Part shown: piece by piece, positions 1 to 8,325 of the stretch | How positions within the stretch are numbered: the stretch's first letter is position 1 | How the letters are laid out: each line of letters starts with the position of its first letter | NCBI GenBank assembly: GCA_026770615.1 | Contig: MU631606.1 | Coordinates: forward strand, 59,638-85,455 | Direction of reading: 5' to 3' | Origin: Pavlovales sp. CCMP2436 | Lineage: Eukaryota > Haptophyta > Pavlovophyceae > Pavlovales | DNA: 25,818 nucleotides | Position numbers and translations under genes: made by a program | Notes under the pieces: model-generated | What the model was told of the DNA's origin: nothing | Database searches by the model: none | The model's input: the letters and a program-made list of their open reading frames with translations, nothing else

Positions 1-176
1 TCGTGTTTGGAACTTTAATTGGTGTCCTGCTGCAAGTTTTTCGCAAAAGTTTCGCGGATTTGGCGGCCCCTGATCGCAATTAAAGGATCCAGGGCGCGGA
101 CATCGTGTCGCGGGTGACTGGGGAAGGGGGGGGCAGAGTCATGGTGGGGACATAAGCGGGCATAGGCGGGCATAGG

Positions 177-280
177 CGTACATCGTGGACGGCATAGAGG
201 AAAGCGTACATCGTGGTTGGCATATAGGAAAGCGTACATCGTGGTTGGCATAGAGGAAAGCGTACATCGCGGTTGGCACG
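177..280. repeat. 28-bp tandem minisatellite, about 3.7 copies
   Basis: Units start at 177, 205, 233 and 261 and share the start CGTACATCGTGG and the end CATAGAGGAAAG. The last unit is partial (261-280). Copies differ by one or two bases. Simpler CATAGGCGGG-type repeats lie just to the left (about 150-176). The unit length is not a multiple of three, so a coding role is unlikely. Confidence 0.9.
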
Positions 281-293
281 TATGAATCCGGAC

Positions 294-361
294 TGTTAGG
301 CTTCGGGCTACTAAAATAGCACATGTTAGGATTCGGGCTACAAAAATAGCACTTGTTAGGG
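294..361. repeat. 30-bp tandem repeat, about 2.3 copies
   Basis: Two 30-bp units (294-323 and 324-353) contain TGTTAGG, TTCGGGCTAC and AAATAGCAC; a third begins at 354 (TGTTAGG). The unit is unrelated to the 28-bp array just upstream. Its TTAGGGTTAG edge resembles telomere sequence only by chance, as there is no extended array. Confidence 0.8.
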
Positions 362-698
362 TTAGCAACTGTGCGCGTGTACGTGGGCTTAGGTAAGTGC
401 AAGTGGAAGTTTTGGAGTTTGGGACAACGACAGGGTTGGGGTAGGGTGGGAGGCTCGGGAAGTTGCAGCGGTCAGATTAGCCCCTCGCCAGACCAAGTTG
501 AAAAAATCGAAAAAGAGGTAAGGTAAGCTTGAATCCCTATCAGTATGTATACCCTTTGCAAAAAGTGTAAAATTTGAAATTGCGTTTGCACAGGCGTAAA
601 GGCGTGGCGGGTGGCTGGATTGATTACGGAGGTCCCAAGGGGTCTCGGGGGCGTCGGGAGAAGGCTCGGGAGCATCTGAAAGTTCGATGGAGGTCGGT

Positions 699-745
699 AA
701 AAATGATTCCCCCTTCGGAGTTCGAGGGGGGAATCATTTTTTTTT
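699..745. other. Hairpin with 15-bp perfect arms and flanking T run
   Basis: The left arm at 699-713 (five A, then TGATTCCCCC) is the exact complement of the right arm at 727-741. The loop is 13 bases and a T run continues to 745. It looks like an intrinsic terminator, but in a eukaryotic setting a small foldback or a viral-type 3' signal is equally possible. No supported gene ends here. Confidence 0.7.
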
Positions 746-747
746 AA

Positions 748-871
748 TGTAACTTAAACAAATATTGCTGCTACAGGGGATCGCGGGCAATAAGAACGGC
801 GCATTTTGAGGCGGAGGCTGAGTTTCTTAGCAAATTACATACAAACAATCCTTAAATTTGTTTAAGTTACA
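748..871. repeat. Dispersed repeat end with 16-bp inverted arms
   Basis: Bases 748-763 (TGTAACTTAAACAAAT) are perfectly inverted at 856-871. Inside, 820-850 (GAGTTTCTTAGCAAATTACA and on) is nearly identical to 15352-15382. The stretch near 773-792 (CAGGGG, TCGCG, GCAATAAGAA) is an inverted match to about 15450-15478. These shared blocks suggest copies of one mobile sequence, rearranged relative to one another. Confidence 0.7.
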
Positions 872-1213
872 TACAAACGATGCAAAACGTGTCTCGGGCC
901 TCACTCGGACATCAGTGGGGGCCGAGGCCGCTGCTGTGATAACCCAGGTGGGGCACACCTCGGACCGTGCTATGCCAGTGATAAGCCTACCGACCCTAAC
1001 CCCATACTGCAGGACTTGCAAATGATCATTTGCAACCGAGGAGGGCTACCGGAATTACACATTTTCGAGATGGGCTACAGGAATGGCACATCTAGGGTTA
1101 GAGTGGTGGATTGGCATAGAGGAACCTAATGCCTCGGTAGACGATGTTGGGTAGTTTAAGAAACCAGGTCTTTGCTCGGTCGCGCTTTTTGAACTGGATT
1201 ATTTTCTGACGCA
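872..1213. other. No gene recognised
   Basis: Only short open frames with non-ATG starts are seen. The stretch ends just before the ATG of the zinc-ribbon-like gene. It may hold that gene's promoter, but I see no motif that can be named with confidence. Confidence 0.5.
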
Positions 1214-1525
1214 ATGGCAGCAATGGTTCTTCGTCGTCATGAAATGAAGATCAGACCCCGCCTTGGATACGAAAGCTTCAATGTCGACTACAACGACGAC
1301 GGCAAAGTAAATATCGTCACGTGTAAATGCTGCAACGAAAACAAAACAATGATGCAGATGAACCACCGGAAAAGACGCGGACGCAATATCTCGGTCTCCA
1401 CATTATGTTGCCTGTGTTATCGGGAGCAAAACCGGATCCGCGCAGCTCGCTATCGCATCACGCATGACGACAAAATTGAAATATGCACTGCGTTTACAAT
1501 GCTTGATAATACCTCGATCCGGTAA
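1214..1525 (+). CDS. Small zinc-ribbon-like protein (103 aa)
   Basis: Starts at an ATG and is 103 residues long. The centre holds CKCC (about residues 37-40) and CCLC (about residues 65-68), separated by a basic stretch (NHRKRRGR). A basic helix-like segment follows (REQNRIRAARYR). This spacing resembles the four-cysteine ribbons often fused to HNH or other nucleic-acid-binding domains in viruses and mobile elements, but no HNH catalytic residues are present. Function is unknown; nucleic-acid binding is an inference. Codon use is less GC-biased than in genes at the right end of the window, like the nearby polymerase remnant, so it may belong to the same element. Confidence 0.55.
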   Translation: MAAMVLRRHEMKIRPRLGYESFNVDYNDDGKVNIVTCKCCNENKTMMQMNHRKRRGRNISVSTLCCLCYREQNRIRAARYRITHDDKIEICTAFTMLDNTSIR

Positions 1526-1782
1526 ATTCCAAACTCATTGAATCCCTCGAATCCCCCCAATCTCTAAAATCCTCGATTTGATCAAAAAAATCCTCGATCT
1601 TAAAAAGTGGTGGTGCGTTCTTTGAGCCAAATAAAAATCTCAGCCATGGTCATACAAGATTATCCGTATGGGTAGCCCAATCTCAAACGCTCAAGCAGAT
1701 TGCCTCATTGCCAACGCCCGTGTCCGTATGGGAGAACACCGGCCAAGGATTAACGTCACTGGTGCCCCGTATTTGCCATCCC

Positions 1783-2240
1783 CCAAGTCTCCACCCAAGT
1801 CCCTCGCCAAGTCCCTCGCCAAGTCCCGCGCGTGGCTCCAACTGTGGCTCAAACTGTGGCCCGCCCTGTTACGACCATGGTGAATTACCAGCCAAGTGCA
1901 ATGCGGATTCGCAGCAACCAGTACAACCTGAGCGCAACCAAAATGAAAAACATCAATGTTCGCATTGGATCTCTGAACGAAATATTCCTCGAAGTGTTTG
2001 GAATCTCAGAGGATCTTTCTGTAATTCTTGCCAAAAACATGTACTTTGAACCTGGAAACCCGCCAGTAATTAGGCGTCTTCCAAATAGCGAAAAGGGATT
2101 CGAAGTGGCTTTTCCCGAATGCTTCGCAGTGCCAAAAGAGATAACATGCGTTTTGCTCGTCTTGGTTTAGTGTCAGTATCTCGCTCTGGTCCTTTGGGTC
2201 GCTCTGACTCAGGATCGGGCTCAGGATCGGGCTCAGGTCA
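1783..2240. repeat. Three separate short tandem tracts with 12-bp units
   Basis: At 1783-1830 a CCAAGTCCCTCG-type unit repeats about four times. At 1831-1861 a GTGGCTC-AACT-type unit repeats 2.5 times. At 2208-2240 a CTCAGGATCGGG unit repeats nearly three times. They have the same period but different sequence. They lie just before and just after the ORF at 1877-2170, which may have been interrupted by their expansion. Confidence 0.6.
1877..2170 (+). CDS. Hypothetical protein, possibly truncated
   Basis: From an ATG at 1877 this frame encodes 97 residues with a balanced composition (MVNYQPSAMRIRSNQYNLS at the start; later IGSLNEIFLEVFGISEDL and RRLPNSEKGFEVAFPE). It then ends in a hydrophobic, unnatural-looking tail (ITCVLLVLV) just before the 12-bp repeats at 2208. 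This suggests the original frame was broken there; another plausible coding stretch lies at 2253-2573 in a different frame. No family was recognised. It sits beside the polymerase remnant and could be a structural or accessory gene of the same element, which is inference. Confidence 0.4.
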   Translation: MVNYQPSAMRIRSNQYNLSATKMKNINVRIGSLNEIFLEVFGISEDLSVILAKNMYFEPGNPPVIRRLPNSEKGFEVAFPECFAVPKEITCVLLVLV

Positions 2241-2252
2241 GCGCAGGATTCC

Positions 2253-2573
2253 GAGTGTGTTTCTTCTGCTGCAGATTTTAGCGAAAGAGGTATACACCTG
2301 GACCACCAGGGCTGTTTTCGGTACATTGCAACACACACATCCTGGAAAGTACCATCTAACCAAGAAACACAAATACCTTCGTTGACCAGCGGAATAACCT
2401 ACGACGTTCTTGTGAATGGATTGCACACACGAAGTGATGGCACGGTTGAAACATTATTCACCAGGAAAAGTCGTGCAACTCTTGATTCTCCACGAGACCT
2501 GGAGGATGCAATGGATTTTAGATACACCGCGTCTTGCTTCTCCAAAGCGACCGTCGGTTTGCTTTTGTTGTAA
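2253..2573 (+). pseudogene. Unassigned coding remnant, possible continuation of 1877-2170
   Basis: This frame is open without an ATG at its left end and includes ordinary-looking segments such as GCFRYIATHTSWKVPSNQ and SGITYDVLVNGLHTRSDG. It overlaps, antisense, the far end of the minus-strand polymerase fragment (about 2540-2945), so at most one strand is coding in the overlap. It could be the frameshifted 3' half of the gene starting at 1877. No function is proposed. Confidence 0.25.
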
Positions 2574-2945
2574 CCCTTGCATCCTGGCCTGTTCTCCGCA
2601 ACCGCGTGCTGCTGCTTGCTCATCGCAATTCCACCTACATTTGACTGATCAAAAAACTTGTACAGATCCGACGTTTCTAGCAACTCAATTCCATCCACAC
2701 CGGTGAGTTCCTTGGACTCGCGAATCATTTTGAACGCGACCGCTTTTGCAAGCGTTGGGAGACGTGTGGACCAGGTCGACCTTGAATGCCTTGTATGTTG
2801 TCGCGCGCAGATCCTCCATGATGTCGACAAGGCCAGCGACGTCCACCGCAAGGTACAGATCGTGGAGTTCGCGGTATGTACGGATGTGCATGGTCGGATT
2901 GCTTTTTGAACCTTCTTGAAACTTGGTGAGAGGTAATGCCCATGT
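2540..2945 (-). pseudogene. Family B DNA polymerase, ExoIII and pre-palm segment (displaced)
   Basis: On the minus strand, from about 2925 downward, the reading RELHDLYLAVDVAGLVDI matches the ExoIII region of virus/Maverick-type family B polymerases, where Y-x3-D (here YLAVD) carries a metal-binding Asp. After a frameshift near 2765 it continues as AVAFKMIRESKELTG, then ELLETSDLYKFFDQSNVGG and GYNKSKP. That corresponds to the stretch that normally leads into motif A. Motif A itself (DxxSLYP-like) does not follow. In an intact enzyme this segment precedes the palm; here it follows the thumb of the neighbouring fragment in the same direction. It is therefore either a second, partial copy or a rearranged gene. 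The order and the frameshift argue against function. Confidence 0.7.
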
Positions 2946-4342
2946 GAAAGATACCGTCCGCTGTTGTGCGCAAAGGATTTGTCGTCGCCCCATTTTAGTG
3001 CACGCTTGTTCATCGTCACCAGCTGCACTGAGTGTTTCTTTGATTTGAGCATGTTGAAATTAGCGCTTATCCGGGCACCCTTTGAAACCGCTTCAAAGTG
3101 ACTCATATTTAACTGTCTGGAGATGTACTTTGGCACACCTTTCAACCGTGTATCGCTGTACCCATTTGCAAGTCGGTATGTGTAACACTTTGCACTGATA
3201 GCCCTTGCTTCCATGATCTCGACGCTGCCGTTCTCCTCCGCAAAGCAACCAGCCCGTTTTTTGTTGTCCATACACCTTCGCGGATCGTCCTCTTCGAACC
3301 CCGAGCGATCAAACCACACAGGTGCGATCTTTTGCTTCTTACCCTCGTACTTACACGCCGTCTTGCAGCTTACCGAGTAGCTGAAACAGTCCGTGTCCAT
3401 CGCGGTGAGCTTTATATTTTTGTGACCAAACGCCGGCTGAAGGACCTTGTACCAAAACGAGTACATGATCATTTTTGAAAAGTCGAGGATTGCGCAACCC
3501 GCCGGAATGGCCTTGTCGGCGAGTATGTTCTTCTGCTGCATGAACAGGCATGCGACGTCTTCGGTGATCGGGAGTACGAGTTGGCACCGACCAGACTCGA
3601 CGCGGTGTTTAAAAATCTTTTCCCGCATCGTAAAGCACAGACTGCTTTGCCCGAAGATCCGCTCAATAAGCTTACCGTAATACGAATTCCCAAACAGTTT
3701 CCAGAAATTACTCTCCCAATCGCTTTCTGATGCACGACACAGGGCCAGCGTCTTCTCGATGAAAGGACGCAGATAGGCTGCTTGTTTGAAACTAACAACC
3801 CTGTGGACCTTTTTAATTTTACACCCAAGACTCAGCCACAGTTTGGCGAGGTTTACATTTCACCGATAGTTCAACTTGTTGCAAAGGGTCAGCGTTAGCT
3901 TTTTGGTTGGACAGGTGCCGCGTAGTGCTTCTTGCTGCTCTTCGGTCAACCATTCCCTCGGTATGATCGCGTGTGTGGGCATCGGTGGGAGCTCGTTGAA
4001 TTTGTCGTGCAAGTGGCGAGGGATCTCCCAGTCCGCCTCTATCTGGCATCCAATGTCGGTCTGCCAGCGATCGGGTTTGTCGATGTCCTCGGGTGTACTG
4101 GGCAGGTTGCCCCATTTCTTGTGTCTTGCGTCGAACATTTTGATCTCAGCCTGCGTGTAGTCGTGGTAGTCGCCGTATGGCAATTTGAGATGCTGCACTG
4201 TCAGCCGTACTTTGGGAATGGACAGGCAGCATGGATGCATGACAACATGCTCCACAGTATTGCCACGAGCATTGGAATGGATGTGGTACTCCTCAAACGC
4301 ACTGCAAATGGGCAAGTATGCGAATTCATCGCAGTATACCAC
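2946..4342 (-). pseudogene. Family B DNA polymerase, palm and thumb segment
   Basis: This is the polymerase core of the DNA_pol_B_2 (organellar/viral, Maverick-like) family, on the minus strand. The first part has IEADWEIPRHLHDKFNELPP, typical of the post-motif-A palm. Then come KKVHRVVSFKQ and FWKLFGNSYYGK (motif B, about 3706-3671). Next are LDFSKMIMYSFWY and the motif C variant MDTDCF (3400-3389), with two Asp but Cys where Ser is usual. GVPKYISRQL and NKRALKWGDDK with a GHY end mark the thumb. One in-frame TGA (3862-3860) interrupts the frame between KLNYR and the KLWLSLG helix; the frame is otherwise continuous. The motif A region near 4200-4240 is not recognisable. Plain ATG starts and a full N-terminal half are absent. 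It is a decayed mobile-element or virus-derived replicase. Confidence 0.8.
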
Positions 4343-4495
4343 GCCGACCTTCCCCCACCAGTAGTGAGAATCCCTCTATACAGCATTGCTGGATGGACGG
4401 CCGGCTTTCTGGGCAGGAAAATACTGTCCGAGCTAATCACGTCAAGCAGGAAAACAATTGAAGAATCTGTAAGGAAGGTGATGTGGGTGAAGGTT

Positions 4496-4524
4496 GGAGG
4501 GGGGGGGGTGCGGTGCGACGGCGA

Positions 4525-4555
<31 letters not shown>

Positions 4556-4632
4556 GGTGCGGCAGGCGGCGACGGCGGAGGCGGCGGCGGCGGCGGTGGC
4601 GGCGGCGTGGTAGCGGCGATGGATGCTGCGGA
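4496..4632. repeat. GGC/GGT-rich trinucleotide microsatellite
   Basis: A long (GGC)n-rich tract with interspersed GAC and GGT, preceded by a G run. It gives poly-Gly on one strand and poly-Pro or poly-Ala on the other. All frames stay open, so several long apparent ORFs cross it as an artefact of composition. Confidence 0.9.
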
Positions 4633-4696
4633 GGCGACGGCGACGGTGACAGAGTTTGGCTTTATAGACGAGAACTTGGGCGCGTTCGGCAACTCA

Positions 4697-4828
4697 ATTT
4701 TTTTGTCAGTGGTGGGCCTTCAGCATAGGCGCAGCTGAAGGTACCTGCTGGCACGGCGGATTCACTCGCGAGAGTGACGTCGTTATGAACCGACGGTGAT
4801 GAGAGACGCGGGCGGAATAAATTACAAA
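4697..4828 (+). repeat. Dispersed 3'-end repeat, copy 1
   Basis: Shares with 10387-10515 and 13075-13206 the blocks GGCCCTTCAGC, GGTACCTGCTGGCACGGCG, ATTCACTC, AGTGACGTCGTTATGAACC and the end AATAAATTA. The AATAAA hexamer fits a polyadenylation signal, so the unit looks like the 3' end of a transcribed repeated element. In this copy the short conserved coding frame seen in the other two is disrupted after GPSA. Confidence 0.8.
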
Positions 4829-4854
4829 GTTAAAAGTTCGTCCCCGGGAGGATC

Positions 4855-4894
4855 TCACTGGATTCAAGTGTTGAAAAACACTCAGATCCAGTGA
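4855..4894. other. Compact hairpin just past the copy-1 polyadenylation signal
   Basis: TCACTGGAT (4855-4863) pairs with ATCCAGTGA (4886-4894), and AGTGTT pairs with AACACT inside, leaving a small loop. It lies about 30 bp after the AATAAATTA of the dispersed 3'-end repeat. The other two copies do not have it at this position, so it is not part of the shared unit. Confidence 0.6.
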
Positions 4895-5373
4895 ACCACC
4901 CCGAGCACACGGATACCGTCCCCACCGCTGATCAGTTTAGACACACGACGATCGACGACTGACGACTCTCGACTTGCACGCTGACCGACCTCCACTGCTC
5001 TCCCTCGCGTCGTCTGAAAATGCAGCACCGTCTGCGAGTGCGGCCCACCTTCTCGCATCCCAAACATTACTTCCTCGCTAGCCTGGCTCGCATATGTTGA
5101 GATTTTGCCCGGGGGCAAAGACCACAAATATACGCGGCTTATTTGCTGGCCCATTCTATCCCACTCCTTGACGGGGGTGGGCCTCGGGCGCAGGACTTTG
5201 AGTTGCGGGGTGTGGCGGGCTTGCTGGCTCATGTTTGGTTTAGGTTTTTTGTCGCCCGAGTGGTGTGACAGCGTGGGTGACTGGCCGGTTTCAAGGGCCC
5301 GTTTGGTTGCTGAGCGCAGTGTGCGTGAGTGGTGCATGAATATGAAGGACTTGTCATGGATCAGTGCGTGCAT
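4882..5373 (-). CDS. Hypothetical protein, weak
   Basis: An ATG-started frame of 163 residues on the minus strand, polar in its first half, with ordinary segments such as QISRVYLWSLPPGKIS and the end SKLISGGDGIRVLGVVHW. No family was recognised and no domain is evident. It lies immediately downstream of the repeat-rich gene on the same strand (stop of that gene at 5403) and could be a remnant of its 3' region. Chance openness cannot be excluded. Confidence 0.25.
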   Translation of the reverse strand: MHALIHDKSFIFMHHSRTLRSATKRALETGQSPTLSHHSGDKKPKPNMSQQARHTPQLKVLRPRPTPVKEWDRMGQQISRVYLWSLPPGKISTYASQASEEVMFGMREGGPHSQTVLHFQTTRGRAVEVGQRASRESSVVDRRVSKLISGGDGIRVLGVVHWI

Positions 5374-5451
5374 GCGTGACGGGCCTGCTGCGGAGTCGTT
5401 GTTTATGGCGGGACTGGCTGGTCCTGTTTTGGGTCGGTGGGACTGGCTGCT

Positions 5452-5793
5452 CCTGGTAGTAATGAGGTTTTGGTTCGAGACGGTCTCTGGTTATGTTTTT
5501 CCACGTTTGATGTGCGTAAGCGTTGCTGGCCTCGGCTGGGCCTGAGGGTGGTCTTCGGCTGCATGGAGGGTATGGTCGGGTTTACATCTGTATTCGTAGG
5601 TTGGTTACGCATCAGGCATCTTCCTGGTAGTAATGAGGTTTTAGTTCGAGACGGTCTCTGGTTGCGTATTTCCACGTTTGATGTGCGTAAGCGTTGCTGG
5701 CCTCGGCTGGGCCTGAGGGTGGTCTTCGGCTGCATGGAGGGTATGGTCGGGTTTACATCTGTATTCGTAGGTTGATTACGCATCAGGCATCTT
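5452..5793. repeat. 171-bp tandem duplication (57 codons)
   Basis: Copy 1 begins at 5452 and copy 2 at 5623 (CCTGGTAGTAATGAGGTTTT in both). The copies differ at only a few positions, so the duplication is recent. A period of exactly 57 codons keeps the minus-strand frame of the host gene open. Confidence 0.9.
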
Positions 5794-5821
5794 CGTTTGG
5801 CAGGGGTAGTCAGTGCACTGG

Positions 5822-6145
5822 CGTCCGTTGGGGGTATGGGCTCTTGCTGTATAGGTGGTATGGCTGTTGGGGATATGGGCTCATACTGAGCGATGCTGTC
5901 CGTTGGGGGTATAGGCTCATACCGCAGAAATGGTATAGCCGCTGGTGCCTCGATTTGGGCGATGCTGTCCGTTAGGGGTATGGGCTCATACTGCATAGGT
6001 GGTATGGCCGCTGGTGCTTCGTTTTGGGCGATGCTATCTGTTGGGGGTATGGGCTCATACTGCATAGGAGGTAAGGCTGATGGTTCCTTGTTTTGAGCGA
6101 TGCTGTCTGTTGGGGGTATGGGCTCGTATTTTATAGGTGATATGG
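5822..6145. repeat. 69-bp in-frame tandem repeat (23 codons)
   Basis: GGTATGGGCTCATACTGCAT-like units recur about every 69 bp, with one shortened unit near 5868-5905. Each encodes, on the minus strand, a YEPIPPTDSIAQ-type Pro-rich unit. More diverged than the 171-bp duplication, hence older. Confidence 0.8.
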
Positions 6146-6964
6146 CCGCTGGTGCTGTGTTTTGATTCAATTTTCTTGCCGCCCGCTCAGCTGTCTGGGC
6201 GGCCCACATGGCTACCTTAAACATATACGCGTCGTATAGAGATAATTTGTCCTTGGTTGACGCCGCTGATACTTCGATTGCCGCTTCGCGTGATTTGTGC
6301 ATTCTGAGGCTATGGCGTAGGAGAGTGTAGTGTAAGTCGCCGGGCTTGGGTGCGTCACCGGTGTCGACGTCCTTCTTTCTGAGCTCCTCTTTGACACTTA
6401 ATCCTACCCTTCCGGTGAAGTCGTCCGGTCGAGATATCATGTGTGTCGCCATTGATTTTGATTTGGCGGGTCCCAGGCTCGGAGACAGCTCCTTGCAGAG
6501 GGAGCGGTGGAGGTCGTGGCGGTGCTTTTCCGTTGACGAGCACTCGTGTTAAAGGTGATGCTTTGTGCCTTGTGAATTGAGTGCTTTGCATGGAGGGCAG
6601 GTGAGGCCCATTGTTTCGGACTTTCCGTCAATGGTAATTGTAGTGGTGGCCATCGCCGAAAATTCTGCTGCCCACTCGGCATTGTGGCGGTAAGATCCAA
6701 GTATCAATCTGGCCATGTGTTTGTTGTACTTTTCCGTGGGTCGCTGTTGGCCCCTAAGGCCGACTCCGCGCTTAAGGGTACACGATAATGCAAACTTGCG
6801 GAAGGCACTATACTCAACGCGTATAATATTTGTTACAGCCTGTCGGAGGCGCCCGGCCGGCAGGCTCCCCTTCGCTTGCGAGAAAAAAATTTGGACCTTT
6901 TTTAAAGCGTTCTTAGCGCGTTATACAGCCCGTGTTTAGCTTTGCCCAGCTCATAGCGGGCACG

Positions 6965-7225
6965 ATGCCACGCGCTAAGGGCGTCAACGGCGAGGCGCCG
7001 AAGGCAAAGTGCGAGTACTGCAAGTCGACGATCAATGCAGGCGAACATCATGGCTAGGCACAATGGCTTGTGCACGGTGCGTAAGGAAGCGATGGCGCGC
7101 AACCAGGCCACGGTGAGCGACTTCAGGGCGGGTGAAGAACCTTCGGGCTGCTGGCGGCCGACGCGTCCGATGAGATTGCCGACTTTGATGAGCCGAAGGA
7201 CGAACCGATGGCGCGCGCGGCATGA
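6965..7225 (+). pseudogene. Small zinc-finger-like protein remnant
   Basis: From an ATG at 6965 the frame reads MPRAKGVNGEAPKAKCEYCK and then INAGEHHG, before a TAG. The coding look continues one frame over as MARHNGLCTVRKEAMARNQ. It then returns to the first frame as TFGLLAADASDEIADFDEPK and ends at TGA 7223-7225. The CEYC, HH and later H-x3-C pattern suggests a zinc finger of the BED or C2H2 sort used by DNA-transposon proteins; this is inference. Two frame changes of opposite sign bracket the middle segment. The GC repeat that follows at 7240-7440 is outside the frame. Confidence 0.45.
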
Positions 7226-7239
7226 GCCAAGAGGCGGCA

Positions 7240-7440
7240 GCGACAACGAGCTCGAGACCGGCGGCGGCAGCGTCAGCGCGCTGCCGCTGCCGCCGCCAGC
7301 GCGCTGCCGCTGCCGGGCGCGAACGCAATGCCGCTGCCGCCGTCAGGCTCGAGAACGCTGCCGCTGCAGCCGCCGGGCTCGAGCGCGCTGCCGCCGCCGC
7401 CGCCGGGCGGGAGCGCGCTGCTGCCGCCGACAGGACGCGT
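7240..7440. repeat. GC-rich imperfect minisatellite (GCCGCTGCCGCC-type)
   Basis: GCCGCTGCCGCCGCCGGGCT-like units recur with variable 30-42 bp spacing. All frames are open, giving Ala-rich, Pro-rich or Arg-rich readings on either strand, so ORFs crossing it are not evidence of genes. The plus-strand reading LPLPPPGSSA repeats most regularly. Confidence 0.7.
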
Positions 7441-7703
7441 TGAAACAGCGGCACGGGCAGGCTCCTGTGTCCCCTCCCTGCGGCCCACGTGCAGCACCAT
7501 CAGTGCAGTCTACAAGAGTACAAGAAGCCATCAGAGTGCAAGTCGCCTCTGCATGCGTGCATGTTCATGCGCAGGAGCCACCCGGACCAGCGACCAGTGC
7601 GCCGCTGGCCGCTGCTGCGCGAGCGCCGGTCATTATTTTAAAACCGATTAAGTAAATACAGCTAAAATAAAAATCGGCGCCTTGTAGTGATGCTCTATGT
7701 CTA

Positions 7704-8012
7704 CGGTTTTCCTTCGCAGCGAGTTGGGGAGTTGAGGTGGTGAACCCCGTATCATCCTGAAAGCCCTGCTCGTGACGGTCACAGATCAGCTTTGTATACT
7801 AGATTTGGACAAGTATTGGCGCTGCTTTACTGGCGTCGTGTAAAAAATTTAGCCCTCGGCGGCGTGTTAGTTATGCAGTTAGTTATGCACTGTGGGTCAC
7901 CAACTTATCCAAATATAGTATACAAAGCTGATCTGTGACCGCCACGAGCAGGGCTTTCAGGATGATATGGGGTTCACTAGCTCAACTCCTCACCTGACGT
8001 AGAAGAAAACCG
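7704..8012. mobile_element. Foldback (MITE-like) inverted repeat, about 309 bp
   Basis: The arms are at about 7704-7815 and 7906-8012. Matching blocks include CGGTTTTCCTTC with GAAGAAAACCG; GAGTTGAG with CTCAACTC; ATCCTGAAAGCCCTGCTCGT with its complement near 7942-7964; and GATCAGCTTTGTATAC with GTATACAAAGCTGATC. The spacer is about 90 bp and non-coding. Such near-symmetrical units are typical of foldback or MITE-type elements. It lies just upstream of a probable exon (8080-8325). Confidence 0.8.
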
Positions 8013-8079
8013 CTGTCCGCACCCCGCAATACCATCAGCGCGGAGTCGGCCCCCACTTCCCCCGCCCCGACGCTTGCAG

Positions 8080-8325
8080 ATCCTCGACCGGCAGATCCAC
8101 CTGCAGCGCTTCTACAAATGTCGTCTGGCCTCGCTAGAAAGGTACCTCGCCTTCTGCGTCACCTTTCACGCGATGGCCAAGTTTAGCTCGACGCCGTGGC
8201 TCTGCAAGGGCTGGGACATGGCGCGCTCGCAATCCAATTTGCGCGTCGCCACGACGGCCGCGCCCATCTCCGAGTCGGACGCGCACGCGGACGGGCCTAC
8301 CAACAGGACGGCGGTGATGGTGCAG
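8080..8325 (+). CDS. Probable internal exon of an unidentified gene
   Basis: An 82-codon open stretch (ILDRQIHLQRFYKCRLASLE, later AKFSSTPWLCKGWDMARS) is framed by a splice acceptor (CGCTTGCAG ending at 8079) and a near-consensus donor (CAG/GTACGTAA, GT at 8326). Both boundaries are in phase 0. The composition is that of an ordinary folded protein, with aromatic and Cys residues. I recognise no family. I could not find the neighbouring exons: upstream lies the foldback element, and downstream the TIR unit carrying the 45-residue repeat gene. Either may have been inserted into introns, or the gene is a fragment. Confidence 0.5.

Larger units (their letters stand above)
5403..6716 (-). pseudogene. 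Repeat-rich Pro-rich protein gene with one in-frame TAA
   Basis: A single minus-strand frame runs from an ATG at 6716 to a TAA at 5403, broken only by a TAA at 6551-6549. The N-terminal part has a CPPCKALNSQG segment with a second CSSTEKHRHDLHRSL segment right after the stop, giving a Cys/His-rich, possibly zinc-binding region. A helical, charged middle follows (RHSLRMHKSREAAIEV, KLSLYDAYMFKVAMWAAQTA). Then come about five copies of a 23-residue unit (YEPIPPTDSIAQNEAPAAIP) and two nearly identical 57-residue units starting RCLMRNQPTNTDVNPTIPS. An ATG at 6452 could give a shorter protein that avoids the stop. Conserved reading frame across both repeat classes supports past coding function. Function is unknown. 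Confidence 0.65.

Noticed and set aside
177..361. CRISPR-like array at the left end
   Set aside because: The 28-bp units are directly tandem with no unique spacers, and the DNA is eukaryotic in character.
354..372. Telomere-like TTAGGGTTAG
   Set aside because: It is a single occurrence at a repeat edge with no array.
4201..4738. Long ORFs on both strands across 4201-4738
   Set aside because: They are created by the GGC microsatellite, which is open in all frames, and by overlap with the polymerase remnant.
7032..7655. Ala/Arg/Pro-rich ORFs on both strands near 7.0-7.6 kb
   Set aside because: They are composition artefacts of a GC-rich minisatellite; only the zinc-finger-like remnant at 6965-7225 has natural composition.
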